This document shows positions 34,107 through 43,191 of a stretch of 64,000 nt of DNA, one piece after another. Source of the DNA: Amylibacter sp. IMCC11727 (lineage in GTDB: Bacteria > Pseudomonadota > Alphaproteobacteria > Rhodobacterales > Rhodobacteraceae). The translations under genes and the position numbers were made by a program. The stretch lies in assembly GCF_029854195.1 (NCBI RefSeq), contig NZ_CP122960.1:3044001-3108000 (forward strand). The letters are read 5' to 3'. Below the pieces are notes generated by a model, which worked only from the letters and a program-made list of their open reading frames with translations, made no database searches and was not told the origin of the DNA. How positions within the stretch are numbered: position 1 is the stretch's first letter; the number at the start of each line of letters is the position of its first letter.

Positions 34107-36046
34107 CCGAAGTATTGAACGTCAAAGACCTGACCATCGCCTTTGGCACGGCTGCACCTGCCGTTGATGGCGTCAGCTTTACCGTGAACGCAGGCGAAAC
34201 CGTTGCGCTTGTCGGGGAAAGCGGATCAGGTAAATCCGTAACCGCGCTTTCGTCTGTCAAACTGTTGCCAGACAGCGCCAATATTTCAGGCTCCATCACC
34301 TATCGCGGGACCGAAATGGTTGGGGCGGATGAGTCAACCTTGCGGGACGTACGCGGCAACGACATCAGCTTTATTTTCCAAGAGCCGATGACCTCGCTCA
34401 ATCCTTTGCACACCATCGAAAAACAACTAACCGAGGGATTGGCGCTGCATCAAACGGCTCCCGATCAATCATTGACCCAACGTGCAGTGCAATGGTTCGT
34501 CAGCAAACGCATCACGCAGTTTGTATCGCTCAAAAGCGCGCTCATTTTCATGGGCGCACTGCTCCTCTATTTCGTGATCTCCGCTGGCATTGATACCCTG
34601 CGCGGCCAAGGTTCTTTGGCAAGGATCGAGGACCCACAAACGGGCATCGCAACCTTCCTTTACGCGCTTACGGGCCTGTTCAGCCTGTTGTGGTCTATCC
34701 TCTGGTTCCTTTTGGCGCTTGGGGTGATTTTGGGGGGCATTGGTCTCTTGCTTTGGCCTGTACAATACGGCCTTGCAACCGCGTTGCGTCACTGGCTGTC
34801 GGACAACCCCTACCGTGCGAAATGTTTGGAGCTGTTGGAAAAAGTTGGCATTCGCAATGCAGCCAATCGGCTTGATGATTACCCACACCAGTTGTCAGGC
34901 GGCCAACGCCAGCGCGTGATGATCGCCATGGCCCTTGCCAATGGTCCTGATCTGCTGATTGCCGATGAACCCACCACCGCCCTTGATGTGACCATTCAGG
35001 CGCAAATTCTCGACCTGCTCGAAGATGTGCAAAAGGCCGAGGGCATGGGCATGTTGTTCATCACCCACGACCTGACCATCGTGCGCAAAATCGCCGATCG
35101 GGTCTGCGTCATGCAAAACGGTAAGATCGTGGAAACCGGCCCAACCAAAGACATCTTTGATGCGCCGCAACATCCCTATACCAAAACGCTGCTGGCCGCG
35201 GAACCGACAGGCGTGCCTGACCCCGTTGCAGAGGATGCAGAAGAAATCCTGTCGACCGAAAATTTCCGCGTCTGGTTCCCAATCAAACGCGGCATCATGC
35301 GCACCACCGTCGATCACGTCAAAGCCGTGAACGGCGCCAGCTTTTCGGTCCGTGCGGGGGAAACCCTCGGCATTGTTGGCGAGAGCGGATCGGGAAAAAC
35401 AACGCTCGCGCTTGGCATGATGCGTCTGATTTCATCTGATGGGCCCGTGGTGTTCTTAGGCGATGATGTACAGGGCCTGCGCAACCGCGCCCTGCAACCG
35501 TTGCGCCGCGATATGCAGATGGTGTTCCAAGACCCCTACGGCTCTTTGTCGCCCCGCATGACCGTGGAACAAATCGTCTCCGAAGGGCTCGGCGTTCACG
35601 CCAACACCAAAGGCATGGACACGCGCCAAGCAGTCAAGGACATCCTGATCGAAGTCGGGCTCGACCCAGACACAATCGACCGATATCCACATGAGTTTTC
35701 AGGCGGCCAACGCCAGCGTATCGCCATCGCCCGCGCCATGATCCAAAAACCACGGCTTGTTGTATTGGATGAGCCCACCTCGGCGCTCGACATGACGGTA
35801 CAGGTGCAGATCGTGAACCTCTTGCGCGATCTGCAAAAGAAATACGGTCTGGCATTTCTCTTCATCAGTCACGATCTGAAGGTGGTGCGCGCACTCAGCC
35901 ACAAGGTTCTGGTCATGCGCCAAGGGGACATTGTCGAAGCTGGCACAGGCGAAGAAATTTTTGCCGCCCCGAAAACAGAATACGCCAAAACCCTCATGGC
36001 CGCAGCGTTTGATGGTGTAGCCACACAAAGCGTTCAAGCAGAATAA
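34103..36046 (+). CDS. yejF: Fused dual ABC ATPase YejF-like, with a hydrophobic insertion in the first domain
   Basis: Energises the YejABE importer. Two nucleotide-binding domains in one chain: NBD1 with Walker A GESGSGKS at 38-45, Q-loop [10 protein letters not shown] (Gln93), signature LSGGQ at 264-268 and Walker B LLIADEP; NBD2 with [28 protein letters not shown] and LVVLDEP. Length is 647 instead of roughly 530. The excess is an insert at about residues 126-235, between the Q-loop and the signature of NBD1, containing two hydrophobic stretches (about 145-163 and 184-225). Flanking family sequence is intact on both sides, so this is an in-frame insertion and not an error in reading frame. 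Confidence 0.88.
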   Translation: MTEVLNVKDLTIAFGTAAPAVDGVSFTVNAGETVALVGESGSGKSVTALSSVKLLPDSANISGSITYRGTEMVGADESTLRDVRGNDISFIFQEPMTSLNPLHTIEKQLTEGLALHQTAPDQSLTQRAVQWFVSKRITQFVSLKSALIFMGALLLYFVISAGIDTLRGQGSLARIEDPQTGIATFLYALTGLFSLLWSILWFLLALGVILGGIGLLLWPVQYGLATALRHWLSDNPYRAKCLELLEKVGIRNAANRLDDYPHQLSGGQRQRVMIAMALANGPDLLIADEPTTALDVTIQAQILDLLEDVQKAEGMGMLFITHDLTIVRKIADRVCVMQNGKIVETGPTKDIFDAPQHPYTKTLLAAEPTGVPDPVAEDAEEILSTENFRVWFPIKRGIMRTTVDHVKAVNGASFSVRAGETLGIVGESGSGKTTLALGMMRLISSDGPVVFLGDDVQGLRNRALQPLRRDMQMVFQDPYGSLSPRMTVEQIVSEGLGVHANTKGMDTRQAVKDILIEVGLDPDTIDRYPHEFSGGQRQRIAIARAMIQKPRLVVLDEPTSALDMTVQVQIVNLLRDLQKKYGLAFLFISHDLKVVRALSHKVLVMRQGDIVEAGTGEEIFAAPKTEYAKTLMAAAFDGVATQSVQAE

Positions 36047-36117
36047 TCGCATATCGGCAAAACATCCAATTTTGCCCCTTGCAATTACAAATGCGCGGGG
36101 ATACATCCCTGCCAGAC

Positions 36118-36194
36118 GGACCGATAGCTCAGCTGGATAGAGTACCTGACTACGAATCAGGGGGTCGGGGGTTCGAATCCTCCTCGGTCCGCCA
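36118..36194 (+). tRNA. tRNA-Arg, anticodon ACG
   Basis: Full cloverleaf: acceptor stem GGACCGA (36118-36124) with TCGGTCC (36184-36190), D-arm TAGCTCAGCTGGATAGA, anticodon loop CTACGAA giving anticodon ACG, T-arm GGGGGTTCGAATCCTCC, discriminator G and an encoded CCA (36192-36194). The A34 would be converted to inosine to read CGN arginine codons. Confidence 0.96.
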
Positions 36195-36569
36195 TTCCCA
36201 TTATGTTGAACGTCACACGACTTTGACCTTTGCGTCATAAACAGGTCTTGTCTTCCGTCGCAAATTGTTCGCTCAAACTGATTTCCTTCTTCGAAAATCA
36301 GGACTGCTTTGCGGATCAGCTACCTTCGGCCACGTCGAAATGGCCTAGGGAGCCAGCGGCCATTCGATCTTTGTTAGGCATGAGAGCAGGAAACAGCAAA
36401 CCCAGCTTGTGACCGCAGGTAAGTAACGTCCCCCAGACAAGCCCGCGACCTAAGTCAAAAGTGACATGCGCAGCCGTTGGATTACAGTATTGAAGTTTAT
36501 ACACGTCTTGAGCAATGTTGCCAAAGTTTCCAACAGGCGCGGTGAACACGATAGCGCGGTTAGGCGCAC
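36195..36569. other. Unassigned region between tRNA-Arg and tdh
   Basis: 375 bp. An 87-codon minus-strand frame (36316-36579) crosses it and enters the tdh end in another frame, but I recognise no family and see no ribosome site. A repeat GGCCTAGGGAGCCAGCGGCC (36343-36362) can form a short hairpin. This could be remnant DNA next to a tRNA, a common integration position; no integrase or attachment duplicate is visible. Confidence 0.4.
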
Positions 36570-37595
36570 TCAGGTCCAATCGAGAACAACTTTCCCGCTT
36601 GAACCTGCTTTCATCGTTTCAAAACCGGTTCTGTATTCATCAATCGGAAACCGATGCGTGATGACGCTGCTCACGTCCAAACCGTTTTGCAGCATAGTAA
36701 TCATCTTGTACCAAGTCTCGAAAATCTCACGGCCATAGACACCTTTGAGCGTAATTGCCTTGAACACGATACGTGACCAATCCACTGGCGATTTACCAGG
36801 CGGAATCCCCAACAACGCGATGCGCCCGCCCATCACCATCGCCTCGATCATCTGATCGAGGGCCGCTTGATTGCCAGACATTTCCAGCCCAACATCAAAA
36901 CCCTGACGCATGCCCAAACGCGCGATGATTTCGTTTAGGTCTTCCTCAGCGACATTCACGGGCACCACGTCAGCCACCTGCGCGGCAAGTGCCAAGCGGT
37001 CAACATTCACATCCGTAATAACAACATGCCGAGCACCTGCATGACGCGCAACGGCCGCAGCCATGATCCCGATCGGGCCAGCCCCCGTAACCAACACATC
37101 TTCGCCCAGCAAATTGAATGACAGCGCTGTGTGAACCGCATTACCCAGCGGATCAAGGATCGCGCCGATATCATCGCTGATGTCATCTGGCAGCGGTACA
37201 ACATTAAACGCAGGCAGGCGCAAATACTGTGCAAAAGCACCATCTTCATTCACGCCAATTCCACGCGTGTCAGGATCAAGGTGAAATTTGCCCGCACGGG
37301 ATTGACGACTTTGCTTGCCGATCAAATGCCCTTCGCCCGAACACCGCTGCCCAAGGGACAGTTCCGTCACGTTCTTGCCAAGCTCAACAATTTCCCCCGC
37401 AAACTCATGCCCTGTGGTCAAATTCAAAGGGACCGTTTTGCGCGCCCATTCATCCCAATTCCAGATGTGGATATCGGTGCCACAAATGCCTGTTTTGTTG
37501 ATTTTGATCAGCACATCATCAGGGCCAATTTCAGGCACGGGAGTTTGCCGCATCCATAACCCTTCCTCGGGTTTGGTTTTGGCCAGTGTTTTCAT
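36570..37595 (-). CDS. tdh: L-threonine 3-dehydrogenase
   Basis: Oxidises threonine to 2-amino-3-ketobutyrate with NAD+, which Kbl cleaves to glycine and acetyl-CoA. 341 residues when started at ATG 37595 ([15 protein letters not shown], aligning with E. coli MKALSKLKAEEG); a GTG at 37607 overlapping the kbl stop is an alternative. The catalytic zinc ligands are present: Cys in GICGTD and His-Glu in TGHEF. The NAD site is [13 protein letters not shown]. Odd: all four structural-zinc cysteines of E. coli Tdh are replaced by Gly, Ser, Ser and Asp, so that lobe has no zinc. It is the second gene after kbl. Confidence 0.93.
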   Translation of the reverse strand: MKTLAKTKPEEGLWMRQTPVPEIGPDDVLIKINKTGICGTDIHIWNWDEWARKTVPLNLTTGHEFAGEIVELGKNVTELSLGQRCSGEGHLIGKQSRQSRAGKFHLDPDTRGIGVNEDGAFAQYLRLPAFNVVPLPDDISDDIGAILDPLGNAVHTALSFNLLGEDVLVTGAGPIGIMAAAVARHAGARHVVITDVNVDRLALAAQVADVVPVNVAEEDLNEIIARLGMRQGFDVGLEMSGNQAALDQMIEAMVMGGRIALLGIPPGKSPVDWSRIVFKAITLKGVYGREIFETWYKMITMLQNGLDVSSVITHRFPIDEYRTGFETMKAGSSGKVVLDWT

Positions 37596-37603
37596 AAGAT
37601 TGC

Positions 37604-38806
37604 TCACGTCAAAGCCCCCGTGGCACGCCCTGCGTTTTCAAATGCGTCTAGGGCAAAATCGAGGTCATCACGGGATAATGCACTGCTCATTTGCGTGCGG
37701 ATCCGTGCTTGGCCCTTTGGAACCACAGGGTAAAAAAACCCTGCAACGTAAACGCCATTTTCATTCAAATGTGCGGCCATGTTTTGTGCGAGGTTTGCAT
37801 CCCCCAGCATCACGGGAATGATCGGATGCTCGCCAGGTTGCAGGGTGAACCCAAGCCCTGTCAGACCATCCCGCCAGTATTTTGCATTGTCAAACAGCTT
37901 GGTGCGAAGCGTGTCTCCTGCCTCGATAATATTCAACGCCTCGATCCCTGCGGCAACAATCGACGGCGGCAAAGAGTTCGAAAACAGATAAGGCCGCGCG
38001 CGTTGGCGCAACAAATCAATAACCGCCTGTGGCCCTGCAATATACCCCCCCAATGCACCGCCCAGCGCCTTGCCCAGCGTTCCTGTTAGAATATCAACAT
38101 CCACACCGAAATGCGCAGGCGTGCCCGCGCCCTTTGGCCCCATAAAGCCCGTGGCGTGGCAATCATCCACCATCACCAAAGCATTGTATTTTTCGCCTAG
38201 CGCGACGATCTCGGGCAGCTTTGCAAGATACCCATCCATAGAGAACACGCCGTCCGTTGCGATCATGATAAATCGCGCGCCGTCTTGTTGGGCTTGCTGC
38301 AGTTGCGCCTCAAGGTCCGCCATGTCGGAATTGGCGTAACGGTAACGTTTTGCTTTACACAATCGGATACCGTCGATGATCGACGCATGGTTCAAACTAT
38401 CAGAGATAATCGCATCTTCGGGGCCAAGCAGCGGCTCAAACAGGCCGCCATTGGCATCAAAACACGCCGCAAAAAGGATGGCATCATCCTTACCCAAATA
38501 CTGTGCCAGTTTCGTTTCCAACGCACGGTGGATGTCTTGCGCACCACAAATGAAACGCACAGACGCCATGCCAAATCCGTGGCTGTCCATCGCCCGTTTG
38601 GCCGCGGCAATCAACCGATCATCATCTGCCAACCCCAGATAATTATTGGCGCATAAGTTGACCATTCGCACTGGCGCCTTGCCCCCGGTATCAACCATGA
38701 TGCGCCCCCCCTGCGCAGACGTGATATTCCGTTCTGTTTTAAGCAGGCCATCCGCTTGGATATTGTCTAATGTGGTTTTGATATGGGTGAAGAATTGGTG
38801 GGACAT
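37604..38806 (-). CDS. kbl: Glycine C-acetyltransferase (2-amino-3-ketobutyrate CoA ligase)
   Basis: PLP enzyme of the alpha-oxoamine synthase family that splits 2-amino-3-ketobutyrate with CoA into glycine and acetyl-CoA. 400 residues; motifs include [54 protein letters not shown] and the PLP lysine in [10 protein letters not shown]. Start ATG 38806 has AGGAG 8 bp upstream; the upstream in-frame start at 38839 lies in the operator. Followed by tdh with overlapping stop/start. Confidence 0.94.
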   Translation of the reverse strand: MSHQFFTHIKTTLDNIQADGLLKTERNITSAQGGRIMVDTGGKAPVRMVNLCANNYLGLADDDRLIAAAKRAMDSHGFGMASVRFICGAQDIHRALETKLAQYLGKDDAILFAACFDANGGLFEPLLGPEDAIISDSLNHASIIDGIRLCKAKRYRYANSDMADLEAQLQQAQQDGARFIMIATDGVFSMDGYLAKLPEIVALGEKYNALVMVDDCHATGFMGPKGAGTPAHFGVDVDILTGTLGKALGGALGGYIAGPQAVIDLLRQRARPYLFSNSLPPSIVAAGIEALNIIEAGDTLRTKLFDNAKYWRDGLTGLGFTLQPGEHPIIPVMLGDANLAQNMAAHLNENGVYVAGFFYPVVPKGQARIRTQMSSALSRDDLDFALDAFENAGRATGALT

Positions 38807-38819
38807 ACGGACACTCCTG

Positions 38820-38881
38820 TTTAGTGGATAGACTTCCACTAAACGGGATAATTGTCAATATAGCGGAAAAAATCCACCAAA
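38820..38881 (-). promoter_or_regulatory. kbl-tdh promoter with two matching operators
   Basis: Operator 1: perfect inverted repeat TTTAGTGGA (38820-38828) / TCCACTAAA (38835-38843), 6-bp spacer. Operator 2, 38 bp away: TTTGGTGGA-N6-TCCGCTATA on the minus strand (38858-38881), the same layout. A -35 TTGACA (38853-38858) sits between them and the -10 region falls inside operator 1. Two copies of one operator covering a promoter is strong evidence for a dedicated repressor, most likely the adjacent HTH-cupin gene. Confidence 0.75.
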
Positions 38882-38888
38882 TAGGATG

Positions 38889-39455
38889 CTATGCGTTTTT
38901 AACAATCAATATCGCACGCGCTTTCATTGGCGCACGAATTGCATGATCCTGATCCGCCACGTACCGAATAGTGTCGCCAATTTTCGCGTTTTCACTGATA
39001 CCGTTTGATATAATTTCAAGCGCGCCCTCAAGCACGGTAATCGCTTCGACACAGCCCGTTTTATGGGCAGAACTGTCCAAACAAGCACCATCTTCAAAGT
39101 GAATGTCGTAAATTTCAGTACCGCCAACATCGTCTGGTGCGCTCAGAATTCGAATAAGGCATTTGGCAGATTTATTGTGAATAACCGGAGTATGTTCGGC
39201 TCGCACCACGTCAAGGATAGGCCCTTTTTCACCTTCGGGCGCATCCAACAATTCTGCGAAATCAACATTCAAAGCCCGCGTGAGGTTCCAAAGACTGGCC
39301 ACTGTTGGGCTGGATTCGCCCCGCTCAATTTGGGACAACATCGACCGAGACACACCAGAAAGTTTGGCCAGCGCATCAAGGCTTAATCCTTTTGCCGTCC
39401 GCTCCGCCTTCAAACGAGATGCAAGGCGTAGCGCAATTTCTGGTTTTGGTGACAC
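38889..39455 (-). CDS. HTH (XRE)-cupin transcriptional regulator
   Basis: 188 residues. N-terminal XRE helix-turn-helix (SRLKAERTAKGLSLDALAKL, SGVSRSMLSQIERGES, SPTVASLWNLTRALNV) and a C-terminal cupin sensor domain from about 100 (IYDIHFEDGACLDSSAH,KTGCVEAITVLEGALEI). It is 82 bp upstream of kbl and codirectional, and the paired operators lie in that gap, so it probably controls kbl-tdh and perhaps senses an amino acid such as threonine or glycine. That ligand is inferred. Confidence 0.87.
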   Translation of the reverse strand: MSPKPEIALRLASRLKAERTAKGLSLDALAKLSGVSRSMLSQIERGESSPTVASLWNLTRALNVDFAELLDAPEGEKGPILDVVRAEHTPVIHNKSAKCLIRILSAPDDVGGTEIYDIHFEDGACLDSSAHKTGCVEAITVLEGALEIISNGISENAKIGDTIRYVADQDHAIRAPMKARAILIVKNA

Positions 39456-39702
39456 TTTGGAATGACCTTCGTTTTGCAGTTATGCCCCATAGGTGTTGGA
39501 TCTATTCCTTCCTGTAGTCAAGCATAGGCTTATTCAGCGCCGCCAACATGCCGATCGCCTTCAAATACCAGTTGAAAGCCACGTACTCGCACGGCGACCG
39601 AACGCGGGCGACACCAACAGCAAAGTCGGCAAAACCCGAGGCACCCGCATAAAGCCAAGGCGTAGAAAGACAGATGTCTTCAATTTCAAACAGGAAAGTC
39701 TG
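39456..39702. other. Intergenic stretch between the HTH-cupin gene and the aminotransferase
   Basis: 247 bp. On the minus strand, in frame after the aminotransferase stop (39703), 39502-39702 reads as 66 codons with coding-like composition (for example STPWLYAGASGFADFAVGVA, then RVRSPCEYVAFNWYLKAIGM) ending at a TAG. I recognise no family. See findings. Confidence 0.4.
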
Positions 39703-40980
39703 TCAGGTTTGAGAAATAGCCACCACAGCCCGTTCGACAGCAAATTTCGTCTTTTCAAGGTCCTCTTCACTAATGGCGAGTGATGGATAAAGTTTACCCG
39801 GTGATTTGAAGATGCCGTGCTGGCGTAGTGTCGCATTATAGGTGGCATTTCGCGCGGGGTCATCATGCTTGGCGGTGCGGTAATCGCGGCAATGGTTTGG
39901 GGTAAAGAAGATATCAAATAGGGTCTCATCTCCACAAACCTGATGCGGAATCCCTGCAGCGTCCAGCGCACTGCTTTGCATGTCCTGCAACGTGCGCCCA
40001 ATGGTGCGAAGACGGTCATAGCTGCCATCCCGTTTCAGAATCTCCATCGTCTTCAGCCCCGCTGCTGCCGCAATCGGATTGCCCGAGAGGGTCCCCAACT
40101 GCATCAGCCATTTGTCTCCGCCGACAATGGATTTATCGAAGTGCTGCATGATATCCGCACTTGCCCCAAGCGCAGCGAGTGGAAACCCGCCGCCAATGAT
40201 TTTGCCAAGCGTGCAAATATCAGGCGTCACGCCATAACGTTCCTGCGCACCACCATAGGCCAGCCTGAACCCTGTGACGATTTCGTCAAAGATCAGCAAC
40301 ACGCCGTGTTTGTCACACAGATCGCGCAACCCCTGCAAATAACCAGGTGCGGCAGGAATAATCCGTTGCAGTGGTTCCGCAATGACGGCGGCGATGTCGT
40401 CATGTTCGTTCAGCAAGGCCTCGACCGCAGCCAAATCATTGTAAGGCGCAATCAACATTTGTTCCGCGACACCTTGTGGAATGCCAGCACTGTCAGGGAT
40501 CGCTTGGGGAAAGTTGACGCGCGTTTCAGGCGCAAGGCTCATCTGTGCCTCCGCGCTCATGCCATGATACCCGCCCTCAAATTTCAGGATTTTGTCGCGG
40601 CCCGTGTATGCCCGCGCGAGGCGTATGGCGTACATATCAGCCTCCCCGCCTGACGCAACAAAGCGCACTTGCTCACAACATGGCACTGCCTCGACAATCG
40701 CCTCGGCCAGTTCAATACCCTTGGCGTTGTTGGCAAAGAACGTCATACCCTTGGGCAGTTGATCCAGCACGGCCTCCATAACTTCTGGGTGGCCATGCCC
40801 CAGAAGCATCGGACCAGAACCGATCAGATAATCGATGTATTCATTGCCGTCCTCGTCCCAAACATGACTGCCCTCGCCCCGCGCAATCACAATGCCAGGG
40901 TCGAAGTTGCCAAAACCACCCGCTGGCAAAACAGTTTGCGCGCGAGCGATCCATTCAGATTGGGTGAAGAGTTTTTGCAT
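39703..40980 (-). CDS. PLP aminotransferase, class III (glutamate-1-semialdehyde aminomutase-like)
   Basis: 425 residues from ATG 40980, which lies 4 bp after the upstream stop; an in-frame ATG at 41022 is internal to that gene. Motifs: DEDGNEYIDYLIGSGPMLLG,HGHP, FFANNAKGIELAEAIVEAVP, the VRFVASGGEADMYAIRLARA pocket, IFDEIVTGFR, and PLP lysine in CTLGKIIGGGFPLAALG. It is of the HemL/4-aminobutyrate fold but this is not a heme-pathway context; it ends a five-gene operon with enolase-superfamily and N-demethylase-like genes, so it probably transaminates or isomerises an amino intermediate of that pathway. Confidence 0.85.
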   Translation of the reverse strand: MQKLFTQSEWIARAQTVLPAGGFGNFDPGIVIARGEGSHVWDEDGNEYIDYLIGSGPMLLGHGHPEVMEAVLDQLPKGMTFFANNAKGIELAEAIVEAVPCCEQVRFVASGGEADMYAIRLARAYTGRDKILKFEGGYHGMSAEAQMSLAPETRVNFPQAIPDSAGIPQGVAEQMLIAPYNDLAAVEALLNEHDDIAAVIAEPLQRIIPAAPGYLQGLRDLCDKHGVLLIFDEIVTGFRLAYGGAQERYGVTPDICTLGKIIGGGFPLAALGASADIMQHFDKSIVGGDKWLMQLGTLSGNPIAAAAGLKTMEILKRDGSYDRLRTIGRTLQDMQSSALDAAGIPHQVCGDETLFDIFFTPNHCRDYRTAKHDDPARNATYNATLRQHGIFKSPGKLYPSLAISEEDLEKTKFAVERAVVAISQT

Positions 40981-40984
40981 GGTG

Positions 40985-42088
40985 TCAGTCCAACTCAAGG
41001 ATAGGCGTGCCAAGCACGTCAAGGTCAGGTGTTACCCCAAGGCCCGCTCCTTCGGGTGGCGCAATGCGGCCATTTTCACGCGAGGGGCAATCAGGCGCAA
41101 TGCGGGGGCCAACGTAGGACGACAGATCACACGTGTTCAGGAGCGCACCATGCGGCGTTGTGGCCGCAAAGTGCAACGCGGCGGCGGTTACAACGTCTGA
41201 TCCCCACGTGCATTCGGCGCAAATTTCTGCCCCCAAATGCACCGTCAGATCACGCGCACGTCGCATTGCTGAAAGACCGCCAAACTTTGACAATTTCAAA
41301 GCCACAGCATCCAGAATCCCCAAGTCTGCAGCGCGCAAAAGCGAGGCCAGATCATAAGCCCCTTCGTCGATTTTCATCGGCAAACCAGTGGCATTCCGAA
41401 CAGCGGCGCAGTCTTCCAGCGTCTTGCAGGGCTGTTCGAGCATAATGTCGAGATGTGCCACAGCACGACCTGTCCGCGTGGCTTGCAGCTTCGTCGCGCC
41501 ACAGTTCCAATCACCATAAACCACTGGCCCCGCGCCAACTGCCTCCCGCACTTTGATCAGACGTTCCGCATCTGCTTGCCAATCCGCATCCGCGCCCAGC
41601 TTTACCTGAAACTGACGAATGCCCGTGGCATAGGCATCCCGTGCGATCCGCGCCATCTCGTCAGGTGCGATACAGGTGATCGAATGGTAAAGCGGCATAT
41701 CGGCCCGCGTGCGCCCGCCAAGTAACGCATAAAGCGGTTGGCCTACTGCTTTCCCAAACAGATCCCAAAGCGCCATATCGACGATGGACTTCGCCGCCAA
41801 ATGCCCTTGCAAAAATCCGTCCAATTTACGCATGGGCGCATCCACGCCCATGGGCGAGATACCGAGAATTTCGGGGGCCATTTCAGTGATCGCGCTTGGA
41901 ACACCATCGGCAAAAGCAGGCAAATAATGCGGGATAGGGCACACTTCACCCCAACCTTTCAGGCCCGTATTCGTTTCCAAGCACAGCACATGCGTTTTGA
42001 CAGTGTCGCAGGTTTTCCCCTCGGCCATGTAATAGGTTTCATGGCTGGTGAGGTCGACGGACCAAAGGGTGATGCGACTGATCTTCAT
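40985..42088 (-). CDS. Enolase-superfamily (mandelate racemase/muconate lactonizing type) enzyme, HpbD-like
   Basis: 367 residues: N-terminal capping domain and a (beta/alpha)7 barrel. Metal ligands are Asp in VYGDWNC, Glu in MLEQPCK and Asp in KIDEGAY; acid/base lysines are in FQVKLGAD and in ALKLSKFGG. The QVKLGA and ...SKFGGL segments and the CTWGSDVVTAAALHFAAT region look like 4-hydroxyproline betaine 2-epimerase (HpbD) of Pelagibaca, which supports 2-epimerisation of an N-methylated substrate; cis-3-hydroxyproline dehydratase-type function is also possible. It overlaps its paralogue by 4 bp. Confidence 0.82.
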   Translation of the reverse strand: MKISRITLWSVDLTSHETYYMAEGKTCDTVKTHVLCLETNTGLKGWGEVCPIPHYLPAFADGVPSAITEMAPEILGISPMGVDAPMRKLDGFLQGHLAAKSIVDMALWDLFGKAVGQPLYALLGGRTRADMPLYHSITCIAPDEMARIARDAYATGIRQFQVKLGADADWQADAERLIKVREAVGAGPVVYGDWNCGATKLQATRTGRAVAHLDIMLEQPCKTLEDCAAVRNATGLPMKIDEGAYDLASLLRAADLGILDAVALKLSKFGGLSAMRRARDLTVHLGAEICAECTWGSDVVTAAALHFAATTPHGALLNTCDLSSYVGPRIAPDCPSRENGRIAPPEGAGLGVTPDLDVLGTPILELD

Positions 42089-43191
42089 GTGTAGACCGCC
42101 ACGGGGTCACCCATGATCTCTTCGTCTGGATGAACGCCAAGACCAGGCTTTTCTGGCAAATGCAAATGACCGTCTTGATTGCGCGGGCCAGCGCCAGCGG
42201 CGATGTCAATTGTGATCATATCCTGACAGGCCCAAACCGCGTGGCAATTGGCATCGGGAATTGTTGCTGCCAAGTGCAACGCTTCTGTGTCGGCCAAAAC
42301 GGTGCCGCCCGTTGCCATCACAAACATGTCGATCCCATGGGCCAACGCAACATCCCGCATCCGCGCGGCTTTGGTTAAACCGCCCACACGGTTCAGCTTG
42401 ATGCCAAACACTTCGGCCAAGCCGTCCCGCGCGATGCGCGCAGCGTCCTGCAGTGTAACCAGAGATTCATCCACCGAAACAGGTGCCGCGTGCTTTCCGC
42501 TGATGGCTGCAATATCGTCGAGCGTTTCACAGGGCTGTTCAAACATCACGTTCAAGTCCTCTGTCGCAGACATAACACGCAACGCCTGTTGCCGTGTCCA
42601 ACCACGGTTCACATCATAGAGAACGATCTCATCTGTCCGCCGAATATCTTCGACATCCCGAATGCGTGCAATATCGCGCATCACGTCACCGCCGATTTTC
42701 ACGGAATGGGCGATATATCCACGCTGGCGATAGCGGTCGATCACCGCACGCGTTTCTTCAACCGTTTTGGCCCCCACAGACGAGGCAATGGGACGTGGTG
42801 TGCGCGATCCGCCACCCATCAGATCAGCAATCGGAACACCCGCCGCCTGCCCCGCAATATCCCAACACGCCATGTCGATAGGGCTTTTGGCATAAAGATG
42901 CCCTGGCAAGGCAAGGTCCATGGCGCGTTCTACGTCCAGCACGCGACGTGCATCAAGGCCGAGGATAAAAGGCGCCATCGTCTCAATCCCCGCACGAATG
43001 CCTGGCCCGTGGGCAGGAACGTAGGTGTGGCCCCAAGGCGTACCTTCACCCCAGCCTGTGATGCCTGCATCGGTTTCCACTTTGACCAGTGTTGCATCCA
43101 GAACTTCGAATTTCAGACGCCCGCCAGAGAGCCAATAGGGGTGCTCAAGCGGCAGGTCGATTTGATAAACAGAAAGACGTGTAATTTTCAT
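42085..43191 (-). CDS. Enolase-superfamily (mandelate racemase/muconate lactonizing type) enzyme
   Basis: 368 residues. Barrel ligands: Asp in VLYDVNRGW, Glu in MFEQPC, Asp in SVDESL; catalytic Lys in HSVKIGGD and GIKLNRVGG. N-terminal cap includes WGEGTPWGHTYVPAHGPGIR. The residue before the first catalytic lysine pair is Ser rather than Lys or Gln, unlike the paralogue next door. Sequence differs strongly from that paralogue, so the two probably act on different epimers or steps. Its stop overlaps the paralogue start by 4 bp and its start overlaps the oxidoreductase stop by 4 bp. Confidence 0.82.
   Translation of the reverse strand: MKITRLSVYQIDLPLEHPYWLSGGRLKFEVLDATLVKVETDAGITGWGEGTPWGHTYVPAHGPGIRAGIETMAPFILGLDARRVLDVERAMDLALPGHLYAKSPIDMACWDIAGQAAGVPIADLMGGGSRTPRPIASSVGAKTVEETRAVIDRYRQRGYIAHSVKIGGDVMRDIARIRDVEDIRRTDEIVLYDVNRGWTRQQALRVMSATEDLNVMFEQPCETLDDIAAISGKHAAPVSVDESLVTLQDAARIARDGLAEVFGIKLNRVGGLTKAARMRDVALAHGIDMFVMATGGTVLADTEALHLAATIPDANCHAVWACQDMITIDIAAGAGPRNQDGHLHLPEKPGLGVHPDEEIMGDPVAVYT

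Noticed and set aside
36316..36579. Possible 87-residue gene on the minus strand
   Set aside because: No ribosome site, no recognisable family, and it overlaps tdh. Kept only as an unassigned region.
39703..40980. Naming the aminotransferase hemL
   Set aside because: It has the HemL-type fold, but the operon context is catabolic, so a heme-pathway symbol would mislead.
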